Shown in pieces: positions 1 to 8,116 of a stretch of DNA of 64,000 nt. Each line of letters opens with the position of its first letter. Positions within the stretch are counted from its first letter, which is position 1. The position numbers and the translations under genes were made by a program. The stretch is taken from NCBI RefSeq assembly GCF_001039475.1, contig NZ_LELK01000001.1:283466-347465 (forward strand), read 5' to 3'. Origin of the DNA: Guptibacillus hwajinpoensis. GTDB lineage: Bacteria > Bacillota > Bacilli > Bacillales > Guptibacillaceae. The notes below the pieces were generated by a model. That model saw nothing but the letters and a program-made list of their open reading frames with translations. It made no database searches and was not told the DNA's origin.

Positions 1-34
1 ATGCTCGCTTTCCCCAGGGCGGGCGATGAGCATC
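1..34 (-). repeat. Edge fragment of the GC-rich interspersed repeat
   Basis: Read on the minus strand, these bases match the GC-rich core (GCCCGCC then GGAAAGCGAGCAT) of the repeats at 3987, 35936 and 40768. Beyond base 34 a short stretch (AAAGTGTGACGTTT, about 39-52) still resembles the flank of the 40768 copy, with a deletion between them. The element is cut by the window edge, so its full extent is unknown. Confidence 0.6.
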
Positions 35-167
35 GGACAAAGTGTGACGTTTGTTCATTTTATAAGATTGCTTTAGATCAATAATTTAGGATGTCTTTTT
101 GAGAAATATGTTGTAAACTTAAACTGAATAATATAATCTGAATTTTCAATTTAGTAAAGGAGGACAT

Positions 168-539
168 ATGAAACTAGGTGCATTCTCAATAAGTTTAAGC
201 GTAAAGGACATAGTGAAATCAAAATCATTTTACGAGAAATTAGGGTTTGATGCTTTCGGAGGGGACCCTAATCAAAAATGGCTTATTATGAAAAATGAGA
301 GTTGTGTAATTGGTCTTTTCGAGGGAATGTTTGAAAACAACATCCTTACATTCAATCCAGGATGGAATCAAGACGCCGAAAATCTAGACTCATTTACGGA
401 TATTCGAGATCTCCAACATCAGCTTAAAGAGCAAGGAATGAAAATGAGTTCAGAAGCTGATGAAACTAGTACAGGACCTGCGAGTTTTACTATTGAAGAT
501 CCTGATGGGAATACTATCCTAGTCGATCAACATAGATGA
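168..539 (+). CDS. VOC (glyoxalase/bleomycin-resistance fold) family protein
   Basis: The 123-residue protein has the size and layout of a single VOC domain: an N-terminal beta-alpha unit ending in FYEKLGF (about residues 21-27) and a C-terminal strand with the EDPDGN turn (about 110-115) that is typical of these proteins. The fold holds metal-dependent lyases, dioxygenases and drug-binding proteins; the substrate cannot be read from the sequence. The first metal-ligand position, often His, looks like Ser here, so a binding rather than a catalytic role is possible. AAAGGAGG sits seven bases before the ATG. It is a single-gene unit closed by the hairpin at 609-648. Confidence 0.85.
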   Translation: MKLGAFSISLSVKDIVKSKSFYEKLGFDAFGGDPNQKWLIMKNESCVIGLFEGMFENNILTFNPGWNQDAENLDSFTDIRDLQHQLKEQGMKMSSEADETSTGPASFTIEDPDGNTILVDQHR

Positions 540-608
540 AATTCAACTAAACTGTTCTTTACTTAAGTAACGACCAACAAAAGAAAACTTTACTTTAACT
601 GAATTAAC

Positions 609-648
609 TAAAAAAGCATTGGAGTCATGTGACTCCAATGCTTTTTTA
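609..648. terminator. Bidirectional Rho-independent terminator
   Basis: The arms AGCATTGGAGTCA and TGACTCCAATGCT are flanked by A-run and T-run, so the hairpin can end transcription from both the VOC gene (plus) and the ArsR-like regulator (minus). Confidence 0.85.
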
Positions 649-665
649 GTATGTGCATAGTTCTT

Positions 666-1565
666 TTAGGTAAGTAACAGATCTACCTTCCTCTTCAAGT
701 GTGAGGTGAATCCTTTATTTGTACTATAAAAATACGTGTTTGGCTCATCTGAAATGTGTATATCTAAAAGTCCTACTCCTCTTAGTATGGAGAGATGATG
801 ATGTATATTACCTTTTGCCATCCCAATCTCTGAGACAATGTCAGTAAACGTATATGTTCCTCGAGATAGAAGTTGTAATATTCTCAACCGTCGTTCGTCG
901 CCTAATGCTTTAGTGATTTTCAGGACATCATTAAATGCATTCTGATTAAATTTTACAGGGTATGTGATGTACAACTTATCTCTAAACTGGTCTACTAATG
1001 ACATTGGTTGAAAGTGAAAGGCAGGAATCAAACAAACGCTAGTTATCTTGTCGGCTTCGATAATGAACCTACTTGATTGGTTAATGATATCATTGGCTGA
1101 ATATGTTTTAATCTCATCCACTTTTTCCTCTGCATCCTGTTTAAGACGTTCGAGAATTTCATGGTCTATATGTTGAAAGTACTGCTCGTTCCAAGCTTTT
1201 AATAGAGCAATTGAGTTATCTCTTTGCAAGGAGAGATCTGTTGGTAGAGTTTTTTTATCATCTAGTAAAGGAGCAATGCGTTCATAGATCTCACCTGCTG
1301 ACATGGACGCTAACCAATCGAAGAAAGATTTAATATTATTTTGAGCAGGAGACTGCTCAATCAACAATACCATTAAATCTTCGAAGAAAAGGTTCTCTTT
1401 TAATTTTATAGCTTCTTTTAGCTCAGGTGAAATGGATGCATCTATTTCCTCTGGCCAATTAGAACCTAATTCTAAATACTTCATGAAGGTTTGTCTTTTA
1501 TATAAAGAAAAGCTTAAAAGCAATTCATATACAGGAGAGGATAATATTTTTAATTCATAAGACAA
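666..1565 (-). CDS. ArsR-type winged-helix regulator with large N-terminal domain
   Basis: The last 85 or so residues (about 212-296) form an ArsR-like winged helix: ALGDERRLRILQLL, then a recognition-helix segment MAKGNIHHHLSILRGVGLL. The first 200 residues are a long helical domain of unknown ligand, as in larger ArsR-like proteins of Bacilli (DUF5937 type). No metal-binding Cys cluster is visible, so metal sensing is unlikely. The start is TTG, set by AGGAGG seven bases upstream. It is divergent from the hydrolase at 1704, and the perfect palindrome at 1661-1680 between them is its likely operator. Control of that hydrolase is inferred from position. Confidence 0.8.
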   Translation of the reverse strand: MSYELKILSSPVYELLLSFSLYKRQTFMKYLELGSNWPEEIDASISPELKEAIKLKENLFFEDLMVLLIEQSPAQNNIKSFFDWLASMSAGEIYERIAPLLDDKKTLPTDLSLQRDNSIALLKAWNEQYFQHIDHEILERLKQDAEEKVDEIKTYSANDIINQSSRFIIEADKITSVCLIPAFHFQPMSLVDQFRDKLYITYPVKFNQNAFNDVLKITKALGDERRLRILQLLSRGTYTFTDIVSEIGMAKGNIHHHLSILRGVGLLDIHISDEPNTYFYSTNKGFTSHLKRKVDLLLT

Positions 1566-1660
1566 TAAGCTTCCTCCTCATTTTCTTATTATTTTATCAT
1601 GAATAGTTTCAAATAAAAATAATGTAATTGTTTGTTTTTAATATATTGAATAATTAACAT

Positions 1661-1680
1661 AGTTCAATTAATATTGAACT
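1661..1680. promoter_or_regulatory. Palindromic operator candidate between regulator and hydrolase
   Basis: AGTTCAAT and ATTGAACT are perfect inverted 8-base arms around TAAT. A second, looser TTGAA half-site lies about 15 bases upstream (from 1647). The palindrome lies in the divergent intergenic region 24 bases before the hydrolase ATG, where a winged-helix dimer would block transcription. Confidence 0.55.
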
Positions 1681-1703
1681 ACAAAGTGAAAGGGGAGGAT
1701 TTA

Positions 1704-2633
1704 ATGAACTTCGCTAATCTACAAAAACACGTCATCGAGCTTGTTCAAGAGAAAAGAAGTGATGAGGCTTTATCGATAATGGAAGATGCTAAGAAGGATT
1801 TTCCTAATAAGATCGATCGATTGGGTCATTGGAAAGCGAATCTTTATTCAATTGAAGGCAAGAAGGAAGAAGCACTTGCAGAATTGAATGAAGTTCTGGC
1901 AAATGGTTTGTGGTGGAATCCCGATCTACTGACTTCAGATCCTGAATTGGATATTCTAAAGGATTCAACTGAGTTCAAGAACATTGTAAACACGTGTCAG
2001 TCTATTTTTGAAAAAGAGAAAGAAGCTGCTCAAGCTGAATGGAATGTCTTGGGTAACCCTCTTTCGGATACTGTTATTTTTCCATTACATTGGAAAGGAT
2101 CTAATTTAGTAGACTTTACTATGCAATGGTCTGAAGAGAAACTAGTATCGAATTATCTATTAGGTTTTCCTCAGTCTTCGCAATTATTTAGCTATGCTTG
2201 CTATGCTTGGAATGATAAAGACATTGCTTCAAGAGATGTGAGAACTACGTTTAGAGAATTTGAAAAAAACTATAACTTGTATGATAAGGAGGTTATTCTT
2301 TCAGGAGCTTCACAAGGAGCGAATATCGCAGCTCAACTGAGCTTACGTAGTGATGTTGAAGAGTTTAATGAATTCATTGCAATTGCACCTGCATTTGAGA
2401 TTAATGAATTAGAAAACATAATAACGACCAATTTGAATGGAAAAGTGAGAGGTTGCATCATAACTGGTGATAAAGACCCGTTTTATGAAAGTGTTTTGAA
2501 AGCGGTTACGCTATTTGATACATATCAAATAGCGTGTAAGTTAATAGTGATTAAAGGTATGGGACACACATTACCAGATGATTTCGGTGATGTAATGGAG
2601 CAGGCTGTTAACTTTGTGAAGAACAAAGAATGA
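1704..2633 (+). CDS. Alpha/beta hydrolase with N-terminal helical (TPR-like) region
   Basis: The first 95 or so residues are helical and resemble a TPR-like unit (EKRSDEALSIMEDAKKDFP, KKEEALAELNEVL). The rest is an alpha/beta hydrolase with nucleophile elbow GASQG (Ser about 202), acid in GDKDP (Asp about 257) and His in GMGHTLP (about 287), so the catalytic triad is complete. The substrate is unknown; esterase- or phospholipase-like activity is possible. An in-frame TTG lies at 1674, but the strong AAAGGGGAGG just before the ATG at 1704 supports the shorter form. It is divergent from the ArsR-like gene and is probably its target. Confidence 0.8.
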   Translation: MNFANLQKHVIELVQEKRSDEALSIMEDAKKDFPNKIDRLGHWKANLYSIEGKKEEALAELNEVLANGLWWNPDLLTSDPELDILKDSTEFKNIVNTCQSIFEKEKEAAQAEWNVLGNPLSDTVIFPLHWKGSNLVDFTMQWSEEKLVSNYLLGFPQSSQLFSYACYAWNDKDIASRDVRTTFREFEKNYNLYDKEVILSGASQGANIAAQLSLRSDVEEFNEFIAIAPAFEINELENIITTNLNGKVRGCIITGDKDPFYESVLKAVTLFDTYQIACKLIVIKGMGHTLPDDFGDVMEQAVNFVKNKE

Positions 2634-2783
2634 GAGGAAAGTAGTGGCTCAGTTGATACTACTATCAAGTGACGAGGATGACGTTAAGTGTGAACGTAAA
2701 AAGAATCGTTGAAAATATCGATACAAACGACATTGCAAAAGCACCTTTCTTCTACAAAGTTAACCAAGTTTGAATGCTTAAAG

Positions 2784-2820
2784 AGACAGTTATCTGATAA
2801 GAAGATAGCTGTCTTTTTTT
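2784..2820 (+). terminator. Rho-independent terminator
   Basis: Stem GACAGTTATCT / AGATAGCTGTC followed by seven T. It lies 150 bases after the hydrolase stop. The sequence between holds only a short open frame (2678-2773) without a convincing ribosome-binding site. Confidence 0.8.
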
Positions 2821-2851
2821 GACTTTATTAAATCTGAAAATTGTGTTACTT

Positions 2852-2868
2852 TATATCTGAGGGATATA
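2852..2868. promoter_or_regulatory. Inverted repeat before the PadR gene, autoregulation candidate
   Basis: TATATC-TGAGG-GATATA is a perfect 6-base inverted repeat, and further GATATA/TATATC copies follow up to 2885. It overlaps where a -10 box would sit downstream of TTGTGT (2841-2846). Autoregulation is common for PadR proteins. The site itself is an inference. Confidence 0.4.
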
Positions 2869-2895
2869 TATCAAAAAGATATAGGTGGTGGAAGT

Positions 2896-3453
2896 TTGAG
2901 TAAGGAGAGTAATACAAAATATGCCATCTTAGGATTGCTAACAACTGAGTGCACGACAGGATACTCCATGAAACAAATGATTGACGGGAGTTTAAATCAT
3001 TTTTGGAAGATTAGTTATGGACAAATTTATCCGATCCTTAAAAGTTTGGTTGAAGAAGGATATGCATCTGTGAGAATTACGGAACAAGATGATAGGCCTG
3101 CCAAAAAAGAATATAGCATTACAGCTGAAGGGGAGAAAGAACTTCAATTATGGCTCCAAAAACCTTTGCAGGAAATTCAAACGGAAAAAAATGAGTTATT
3201 ACTTAAACTTTTTTTCAGTCGACATCAAGATGTCGCTAACTCTATTGATCTTTTAGATCAACAAAAAAATAAGTTGCAGGACAGATACAATACGTACATG
3301 GGAATTAAAGATATGATCACAACCGAACTCAATGATGAATTGGATTCTGTTTATTGGATCATAACGTTGGACTATGGCCTAGTAACGACTAGAGCAGCAA
3401 TTGATTGGTGTGAGGATTCAAAGAGTAAATTACGAGACCAAAAGGAGGAATAA
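2896..3453 (+). CDS. PadR family transcriptional regulator
   Basis: The N-terminal winged helix (about residues 8-85) has the PadR signature: YAILGLL, then TGYSMKQMI, GQIYPILKSLVEEGY and KKEYSITAEGEKEL. The C-terminal part is the four-helix dimerisation region of the larger PadR subfamily (VirR/YqjI-like lengths, about 180 residues). The start is TTG with a GGTGG site. It lies two bases upstream of the DUF4188 gene with no terminator between, so the two form a unit; PadR-DUF4188 pairs are common in Bacilli. The inducing ligand is unknown. Confidence 0.88.
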   Translation: MSKESNTKYAILGLLTTECTTGYSMKQMIDGSLNHFWKISYGQIYPILKSLVEEGYASVRITEQDDRPAKKEYSITAEGEKELQLWLQKPLQEIQTEKNELLLKLFFSRHQDVANSIDLLDQQKNKLQDRYNTYMGIKDMITTELNDELDSVYWIITLDYGLVTTRAAIDWCEDSKSKLRDQKEE

Positions 3454-3455
3454 AA

Positions 3456-3926
3456 GTGAGTACTAACGTTTTTGCTGGAAGGTTTACGGCGGAGTGTAAT
3501 GATCAATTTACAGTTTTTATGATTGGAATGCGAATTAATAAATGGTGGGCTATTCACAAATGGCTGCCGGTTTTGTTAGCCATGCCTCCTATGATCAAGG
3601 AACTTTATGTAAATAAGGATATTGGCTGTTTATCTTTGGAGAACTTTTTTAGTTTCCGCACAACCCTAATGGTTCAATATTGGCGTTCTGAAGAAGATTT
3701 GCTCTCTTATGCGAGAAGTGGAAAACACTTAAAAGCCTGGGGAGACTTTAATAAGAGAGTTGATAACAACTCTTCAGTTGGAATTTATCATGAAACGTAT
3801 AACATTTCAGCGGGAAATTTTGAAACCATATATGGTAATATGCCTAAATTTGGTTTAGCGAAAGCAATTAAGCATACTCCAATTACTTCTTTTACAAGTA
3901 CTGCTAAGCAACGAATGAGCAAGTAG
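3456..3926 (+). CDS. DUF4188 family protein (monooxygenase-like fold)
   Basis: This 156-residue protein matches the DUF4188 layout: an N-terminal FAGRFTAECNDQFTVFMIGMRIN stretch (about 6-28), a central MVQYWRSEEDLLSYAR segment (about 72-87) and GIYHETY near residue 109. I recall the family being renamed monooxygenase af470-like. It is predicted to have a ferredoxin-like barrel related to heme or quinol monooxygenases; no activity can be claimed. It starts at GTG after AAAGGAGGAA and is probably the target of the PadR gene just upstream. It ends at the strong terminator 3938-3980. Confidence 0.75.
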   Translation: MSTNVFAGRFTAECNDQFTVFMIGMRINKWWAIHKWLPVLLAMPPMIKELYVNKDIGCLSLENFFSFRTTLMVQYWRSEEDLLSYARSGKHLKAWGDFNKRVDNNSSVGIYHETYNISAGNFETIYGNMPKFGLAKAIKHTPITSFTSTAKQRMSK

Positions 3927-3937
3927 CTAATATAGAA

Positions 3938-3980
3938 GACCGTACCACGTCAGAAATAAATCGTGGTACGGTCTTTTTTT
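3938..3980 (+). terminator. Rho-independent terminator
   Basis: A 12-bp perfect stem GACCGTACCACG / CGTGGTACGGTC is followed by seven T and closes the PadR-DUF4188 unit. Confidence 0.9.
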
Positions 3981-3986
3981 ATAATC

Positions 3987-4140
3987 AGCTCTTTTCTAAC
4001 AGATTGTTGCTTTTGATACAAATATTGAAAAAAACCACATTAGTGATTGGAGCGGAAGGGTGCTCGACTCCTGTGGACTCTCCGCCCGCCCCGCGGAAAG
4101 CGAACATCCCGGAGCGGAAATTAACCACTATTCTAATAGA
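3987..4140 (+). repeat. GC-rich-core interspersed repeat, copy A (right end missing)
   Basis: The left end (GCTCTTTTCTAA, GATTGTTGCTTTTGA) matches copies at 35936 and 40768. The core carries GGAGCGGAAGGGTGCTC, GCCCGCCCCGCGGAAAGCGA and GGAGCGGAAATTAACC. This copy has an extra CGACTCCTGTGGACTCTC in the core and loses similarity after about 4135, so the right inverted end is absent. It sits between the DUF4188 terminator and the GntR promoter. The 348-base gap 3927-4274 otherwise holds only the terminator and the GntR operators. Confidence 0.75.
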
Positions 4141-4192
4141 GAAATATCATCAATACTTCAATTTGTTCATAAAAACCTCTTCTCAAACAATG

Positions 4193-4235
4193 CTGTATTG
4201 TATATACTAATACTGTACTATATATACTAATACAG
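4193..4235. promoter_or_regulatory. Tandem operators of the YtrA-type GntR regulator
   Basis: TATATACTAATAC occurs twice at 4201 and 4221, exactly 20 bp (two helical turns) apart. Each lies in an inverted arrangement: CTGTA-N13-TACAG (4213-4235) and CTGTA-N13-TACTG (4193-4215). As I recall, YtrA of B. subtilis recognises a TGTA-N13-TACA-like dyad, so this is a good autoregulatory operator pair. Confidence 0.6.
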
Positions 4236-4274
4236 ATAATACAGAAGTGAAACATCATGAATGGAGGTGAAGTA

Positions 4275-4652
4275 ATGTTTGATTTGGACTTTAGAAGTCG
4301 AAAGGCTATCTACGTACAATTAGTAGATAAGGTGAAACAGCTCATTATTAAAGATGTCCTTAAAGACGATGAAAAACTTCCTTCTGTCAGAGAACTTGCT
4401 CAACAGCTGACAATAAATCCTAATACAATACAAAAAGCATATAGAGAGCTGGAGTCTCAAGGATATATCTATTCTGTGAAAGGAAAAGGAAGCTTCGTTC
4501 ATCCATCAAAAAAAATGGAGAATGTGGAGGAGTTGAAGAAAGTGCGAGAGCAATTGAAAAAATTACTAGCAGAGGCTATTTACCTTGGTATGACTGCGGA
4601 AGAAATTGAATCGCTAATCAATGAGGTAGAGGGGGGACAGCAGGATGATTAA
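4275..4652 (+). CDS. GntR family regulator, YtrA subfamily
   Basis: The short 125-residue protein has the GntR winged helix (YVQLVDKVKQLI, LPSVRELAQQLTINPNTIQKAYRELESQGYIYSVKGKGSFV, about residues 12-77) and only a short helical tail, the hallmark of the YtrA subfamily that controls ABC exporters. An ATG at 4257 lies in frame, but GGAGGTGA stands eight bases before the one at 4275. It overlaps the ABC ATPase gene by eight bases. Two tandem dyads upstream suggest autorepression. In B. subtilis the related ytr operon responds to cell-wall antibiotics; the same trigger here is inference. Confidence 0.9.
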   Translation: MFDLDFRSRKAIYVQLVDKVKQLIIKDVLKDDEKLPSVRELAQQLTINPNTIQKAYRELESQGYIYSVKGKGSFVHPSKKMENVEELKKVREQLKKLLAEAIYLGMTAEEIESLINEVEGGQQDD

Positions 4653-5544
4653 AGTAAGAAAGATACATAAAAGCTTTGAGAAAAATAAGATTCTAAACGA
4701 TGTGAGCTTTACGGTCGATCGAGGTTCTATTTATGGATTGCTAGGTTCAAATGGTGCAGGAAAAACAACGTTAATGCGAATGATAGCTGGTATTATTCAG
4801 GCCGATAATGGTCAAGTTCTTGTAAGGGAAGAAGATGTTTTTGAAAATATTCCAATTAAAAAAAGAATGGTGTTTGTTCCTGATGCTCTCTACTATTTGC
4901 CACAATATACAGTGAGACAGATGGCGAATTACTATCGGGATTTATACGATGGCTGGGATGAAGAGCGGTACGAAGAACTAAAGGGATCGTTTCATTTAGA
5001 TGAGAACAAAAAGATAAGTCAGTTTTCAAAAGGAATGCAAAGACAAGTAGCATTCTGGTTGTCGTTGTCAATTAAGCCAGACGTTTTAATCCTTGATGAA
5101 CCGTTTGATGGGTTAGATGCAGTAATGAGAAAAAAGGTGAGAAGTTTAATCATCCAAGATGTAGCTGATCGGGAAATGACTGTATTGATTTCATCTCATA
5201 ATTTGCGCGAAGTAGAGGATATTTGTGATCATGTTGGTATTTTACATGATGGGCAAATTCTACTTGAACGGGACCTCGATGAATTGAAAGCAGATGTTCA
5301 TAAAGTGCAAGTAGCCTTCAAAGATGATAGTGAAGAAATTCTAGAAAGTGACCTAACAATTTTGCACCGAGAGAAGAGAGGGAGTGTCCTTCTAATGATT
5401 GTGAAAGGGGAGGAACAGAAAGTGATAGCTGAAATTCAAAAGTATTCTCCAATCGTTTTCGATCGTTTACAACTAACATTAGAAGAAATATTTATATATG
5501 AAATGGGAGGTGTAGGGTATGCCATCGATAACATCCTCGTTTAG
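4645..5544 (+). CDS. ABC transporter ATP-binding protein
   Basis: All nucleotide-binding motifs are present: Walker A GSNGAGKTT (34-42), signature FSKGMQRQ (about 128-135), Walker B VLILDEP (about 148-154) and the H-loop SSH (about 180). The C-terminal 80 residues resemble the accessory tail of YtrB/BcrA-type exporters. The gene overlaps the GntR stop and its own end overlaps the permease start by 26 bases, so the three are translationally coupled. The likely partner is the 673-residue permease that follows. Export or target protection against a peptide or cell-wall antibiotic is inferred from the family. Confidence 0.9.
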   Translation: MIKVRKIHKSFEKNKILNDVSFTVDRGSIYGLLGSNGAGKTTLMRMIAGIIQADNGQVLVREEDVFENIPIKKRMVFVPDALYYLPQYTVRQMANYYRDLYDGWDEERYEELKGSFHLDENKKISQFSKGMQRQVAFWLSLSIKPDVLILDEPFDGLDAVMRKKVRSLIIQDVADREMTVLISSHNLREVEDICDHVGILHDGQILLERDLDELKADVHKVQVAFKDDSEEILESDLTILHREKRGSVLLMIVKGEEQKVIAEIQKYSPIVFDRLQLTLEEIFIYEMGGVGYAIDNILV

Positions 5545-7540
5545 GAATGAATTATTTAAACAGAATTTTAGAAATGTAGGCTGGATCAGTATTTTGTATT
5601 TGGTTGGTCTATTATTCACTCTACCTTTGCAGCTAGCAATGGCGTTAAGTAAGGAGTATGTTAGAGACCCGTATGGGTCAGGACTGTTTGATCATACCTT
5701 TTTCTTTGAATTTCAGTCTCTTTTCCTGTTTACTATTCCAGTTCTTATGGCTGTCTTTTTGCTTCGATATTTGCAGGTGAGTGCTTCATCTGACTTTATG
5801 CATAGCTTGCCAATTCGTAGAGAAGCACTTTTTCGCCACCAGATAGGCTCGGGAATATTCATGCTTATTACTCCGATTTTGTTTGCAAGTATCATCATGT
5901 TTCTGTTCTACATATTCGTAGACGTATCAGATTTCTATACGCTCGGAGATTTAGGGTACTGGATGTTAGTAACAATAGTCGTTACATTACTTGTGTTTAT
6001 TGCTAGTGTTTTTGTTGGAACACTTACTGGTCTTTCTGCGGTTCAGGGTGTGTTGACTTATATACTCCTACTTTTCCCTGCAGGCATTTATATTCTAATC
6101 ACCTTTCATGTTAGCTACTTTACCGTTGGATATGCAGAAATAAATGGTTTGGATCAAACATTTGAGCATTTTTCTCCTATTACGGATGTACTAATGACAA
6201 ACCGATTGGAAGGTCAAGACGTTTTGCCTATTGGGTACTTAACGTTAGCTATTTACTTTGTTATTTCAATCGTTCTTTATTATTTTGCAATGATCATATA
6301 TAAGAAGCGCCCACTTGAATCAGCAACGCAGGCGATTGCCTTACATTCATTAAAACCCGTCTTGAAATTCAGTATGACATTTTGCTTTGCATTGTTTGTA
6401 GGAATGTATTTTGGAGAGACGCAATCTTCAATACCATGGATTATTGGGGGCTATTTTCTTGGCATTATTATTGGCTATTTGTTAGCTACGATGTTGATAG
6501 CAAAGACCTGGCGTGTTTTCACATTCGAACATGCGAAAGGAATTCTAGTGTATGGAATCGCTGCTAGTTTAATAGCTTCGATCATTCCGGTTTTCTGGCA
6601 AAAATATGAAAGCTATGTCCCTCCATTAGACGAAGTTGACTATGTTTATATAGGAGATACTTATTACGAATATGAAGATGCAAAGCTATATAATGAATCC
6701 CTCTCTTTCATACGCTCGGATGAAACGATTAATGCGATTCGTACGTTGCATGAAGAATTCATTCAACAAGGTGATCCACTAAATAGAAGTGGAAAGTATT
6801 ACTTTATTTCGTACAAAATGAAAAGTGGAGAAGAGGTTCAGCGTTCATACCGAATGAATCCCAAAGAGATTAACTCTGAGCTGAAAGCAGTATGGGAAAC
6901 GGAAGATTACAAGAAACTAGCTTATCCTCTTATGAATCTGGATCCATCAAATGTTCAGAAAATAAATATTCACCCACATGGACCTGGTAATGCAGAAGCA
7001 GTAATAGTTGATCCTGCTAAAATGAAAGAATTCTTTAGTCATATGAAATCGGATATTAATGCTCTTTCATTTGAAGAAATGAATAATCCAGTAGGCTTAC
7101 AATCGTACGTTTCAGTAACATTAGATAATGAAAAAGATAGAAGAGCTTATGCATATCAACGAAATACGATGATTCCGACCTCTTATGAAAACACAACTAA
7201 ATGGTTAAAAGGAGAAGATCTTTACGATATAGCATTCACTAGTGTTGATGAAATTGACCATATGAAAGTATATTCTATGGAACTTAGTGAAAATCAATAT
7301 CCAGAGGATGTCTACCATCAAATGATGAACGGTGATTCATCTGCTCTTACGGAAAGGCATTTGGAAGTGACGGATGAAAAACAAATTGAGGAAGCATTGA
7401 AAGGGCAGCAAAGTGCAAGCGATGGGAAATTCGTAGTTGGGATTCACTATGATGACGATGATGATTTTTTTGACGTATTGTCATTTAATGAAGAAAACGC
7501 ACCTGATTTCATTAAAGACTACTTCGAAGATGTGAAGTGA
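5519..7540 (+). CDS. ABC transporter permease with large extracytoplasmic domain (DUF6449-like)
   Basis: The first 355 or so residues hold about eight hydrophobic segments with the ABC-2 export permease pattern. A short loop ending in FMHSLPIRREALF (about 97-109) looks like a coupling segment. From about residue 365 to the end the protein is hydrophilic and acidic (YIGDTYYEYED, DDDDDFFDVL), matching the extracytoplasmic region found in YtrC/YtrD-like permeases and called DUF6449. At 673 residues it is longer than a plain ABC-2 permease because of this domain, which may sense ligand outside the cell. It is in one operon with the GntR gene and the ATPase. Confidence 0.85.
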   Translation: MPSITSSFRNELFKQNFRNVGWISILYLVGLLFTLPLQLAMALSKEYVRDPYGSGLFDHTFFFEFQSLFLFTIPVLMAVFLLRYLQVSASSDFMHSLPIRREALFRHQIGSGIFMLITPILFASIIMFLFYIFVDVSDFYTLGDLGYWMLVTIVVTLLVFIASVFVGTLTGLSAVQGVLTYILLLFPAGIYILITFHVSYFTVGYAEINGLDQTFEHFSPITDVLMTNRLEGQDVLPIGYLTLAIYFVISIVLYYFAMIIYKKRPLESATQAIALHSLKPVLKFSMTFCFALFVGMYFGETQSSIPWIIGGYFLGIIIGYLLATMLIAKTWRVFTFEHAKGILVYGIAASLIASIIPVFWQKYESYVPPLDEVDYVYIGDTYYEYEDAKLYNESLSFIRSDETINAIRTLHEEFIQQGDPLNRSGKYYFISYKMKSGEEVQRSYRMNPKEINSELKAVWETEDYKKLAYPLMNLDPSNVQKINIHPHGPGNAEAVIVDPAKMKEFFSHMKSDINALSFEEMNNPVGLQSYVSVTLDNEKDRRAYAYQRNTMIPTSYENTTKWLKGEDLYDIAFTSVDEIDHMKVYSMELSENQYPEDVYHQMMNGDSSALTERHLEVTDEKQIEEALKGQQSASDGKFVVGIHYDDDDDFFDVLSFNEENAPDFIKDYFEDVK

Positions 7541-7551
7541 GGTGATAGTTT

Positions 7552-8073
7552 ATGAGAATGTCATTTCATGATTTATATACCCAACACTATAAGCGTGTTT
7601 ACTTTAGTGCGCTTAAAGTAACGAAGGATCATGGTCTTGCGGAAGATGTGCTTCAAGAAACGTTTATTACCGCTCACGACAAACTAATCGAAATAGATAA
7701 TGAAGCAAAAGTCGGCTCGTGGTTATCGACTGTTTCAACTCGTAAAGCAATAGACCTTATAAGAAGACAGAAAAAAATTGTGTTAGTATCAATGGACATA
7801 CCTACTCAATTATTTGATATACCACTAGAATCGTCTGTAGAGAAGGCATGCGAAAACACTCAAATAGAAGAGGGGGTAGGGTTGTTAATAAGCACACTCT
7901 CACCAAAGCTTCGAACAGTATTTCGGTTGTATTATTACAATCAACTGAAAGAAAAAGAGATTGCAAGTAAGCTTCAACTATCACCTGGAGCAGTCAAATC
8001 CCGCTTGCACAGAGCGCGTAACGCGATGAAAAGTAAAATGGTTGATGAACTTCAAAAACATGAAATTGCATAA
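7552..8073 (+). CDS. ECF-type sigma-70 family sigma factor
   Basis: Region 2 (about 6-70) has LAEDVLQETFITAHDKL and region 4 (about 110-165) has LSPKLRTVFRLYYYNQLKEKEIASKLQLSPGAVKSRLHRARNAMK, the standard ECF arrangement at the usual size of 173 residues. It begins 11 bases after the permease stop behind GAGGTGATA and is the last gene of the GntR-ABC operon. No anti-sigma gene lies next to it, which is unusual for an ECF factor; control may rest on the GntR repressor or on the permease's outer domain. Its target promoters are unknown. Confidence 0.88.
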   Translation: MRMSFHDLYTQHYKRVYFSALKVTKDHGLAEDVLQETFITAHDKLIEIDNEAKVGSWLSTVSTRKAIDLIRRQKKIVLVSMDIPTQLFDIPLESSVEKACENTQIEEGVGLLISTLSPKLRTVFRLYYYNQLKEKEIASKLQLSPGAVKSRLHRARNAMKSKMVDELQKHEIA

Positions 8074-8074
8074 T

Positions 8075-8104
8075 AAAAAAGGTGTTCCATTTGGAACACC
8101 TTTT
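8075..8104. terminator. Bidirectional Rho-independent terminator
   Basis: AAAAAAGGTGTTCC and GGAACACCTTTT form a stem with A and T runs on either side, serving the ECF sigma gene and the convergent MMPL gene. Confidence 0.85.
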
Positions 8105-8116
8105 CATTGTCTGTTT

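Noticed and set aside
2678-2773. Short plus-strand open frame of 31 codons after the hydrolase gene
   Set aside because: GAGG touches the ATG directly, so spacing is wrong, and no family is recognised. It may be a remnant, but a gene cannot be supported.
3987-4140. CRISPR or insertion-sequence end
   Set aside because: Copies are dispersed, not spaced as an array, and no transposase or cas gene is present in the window.
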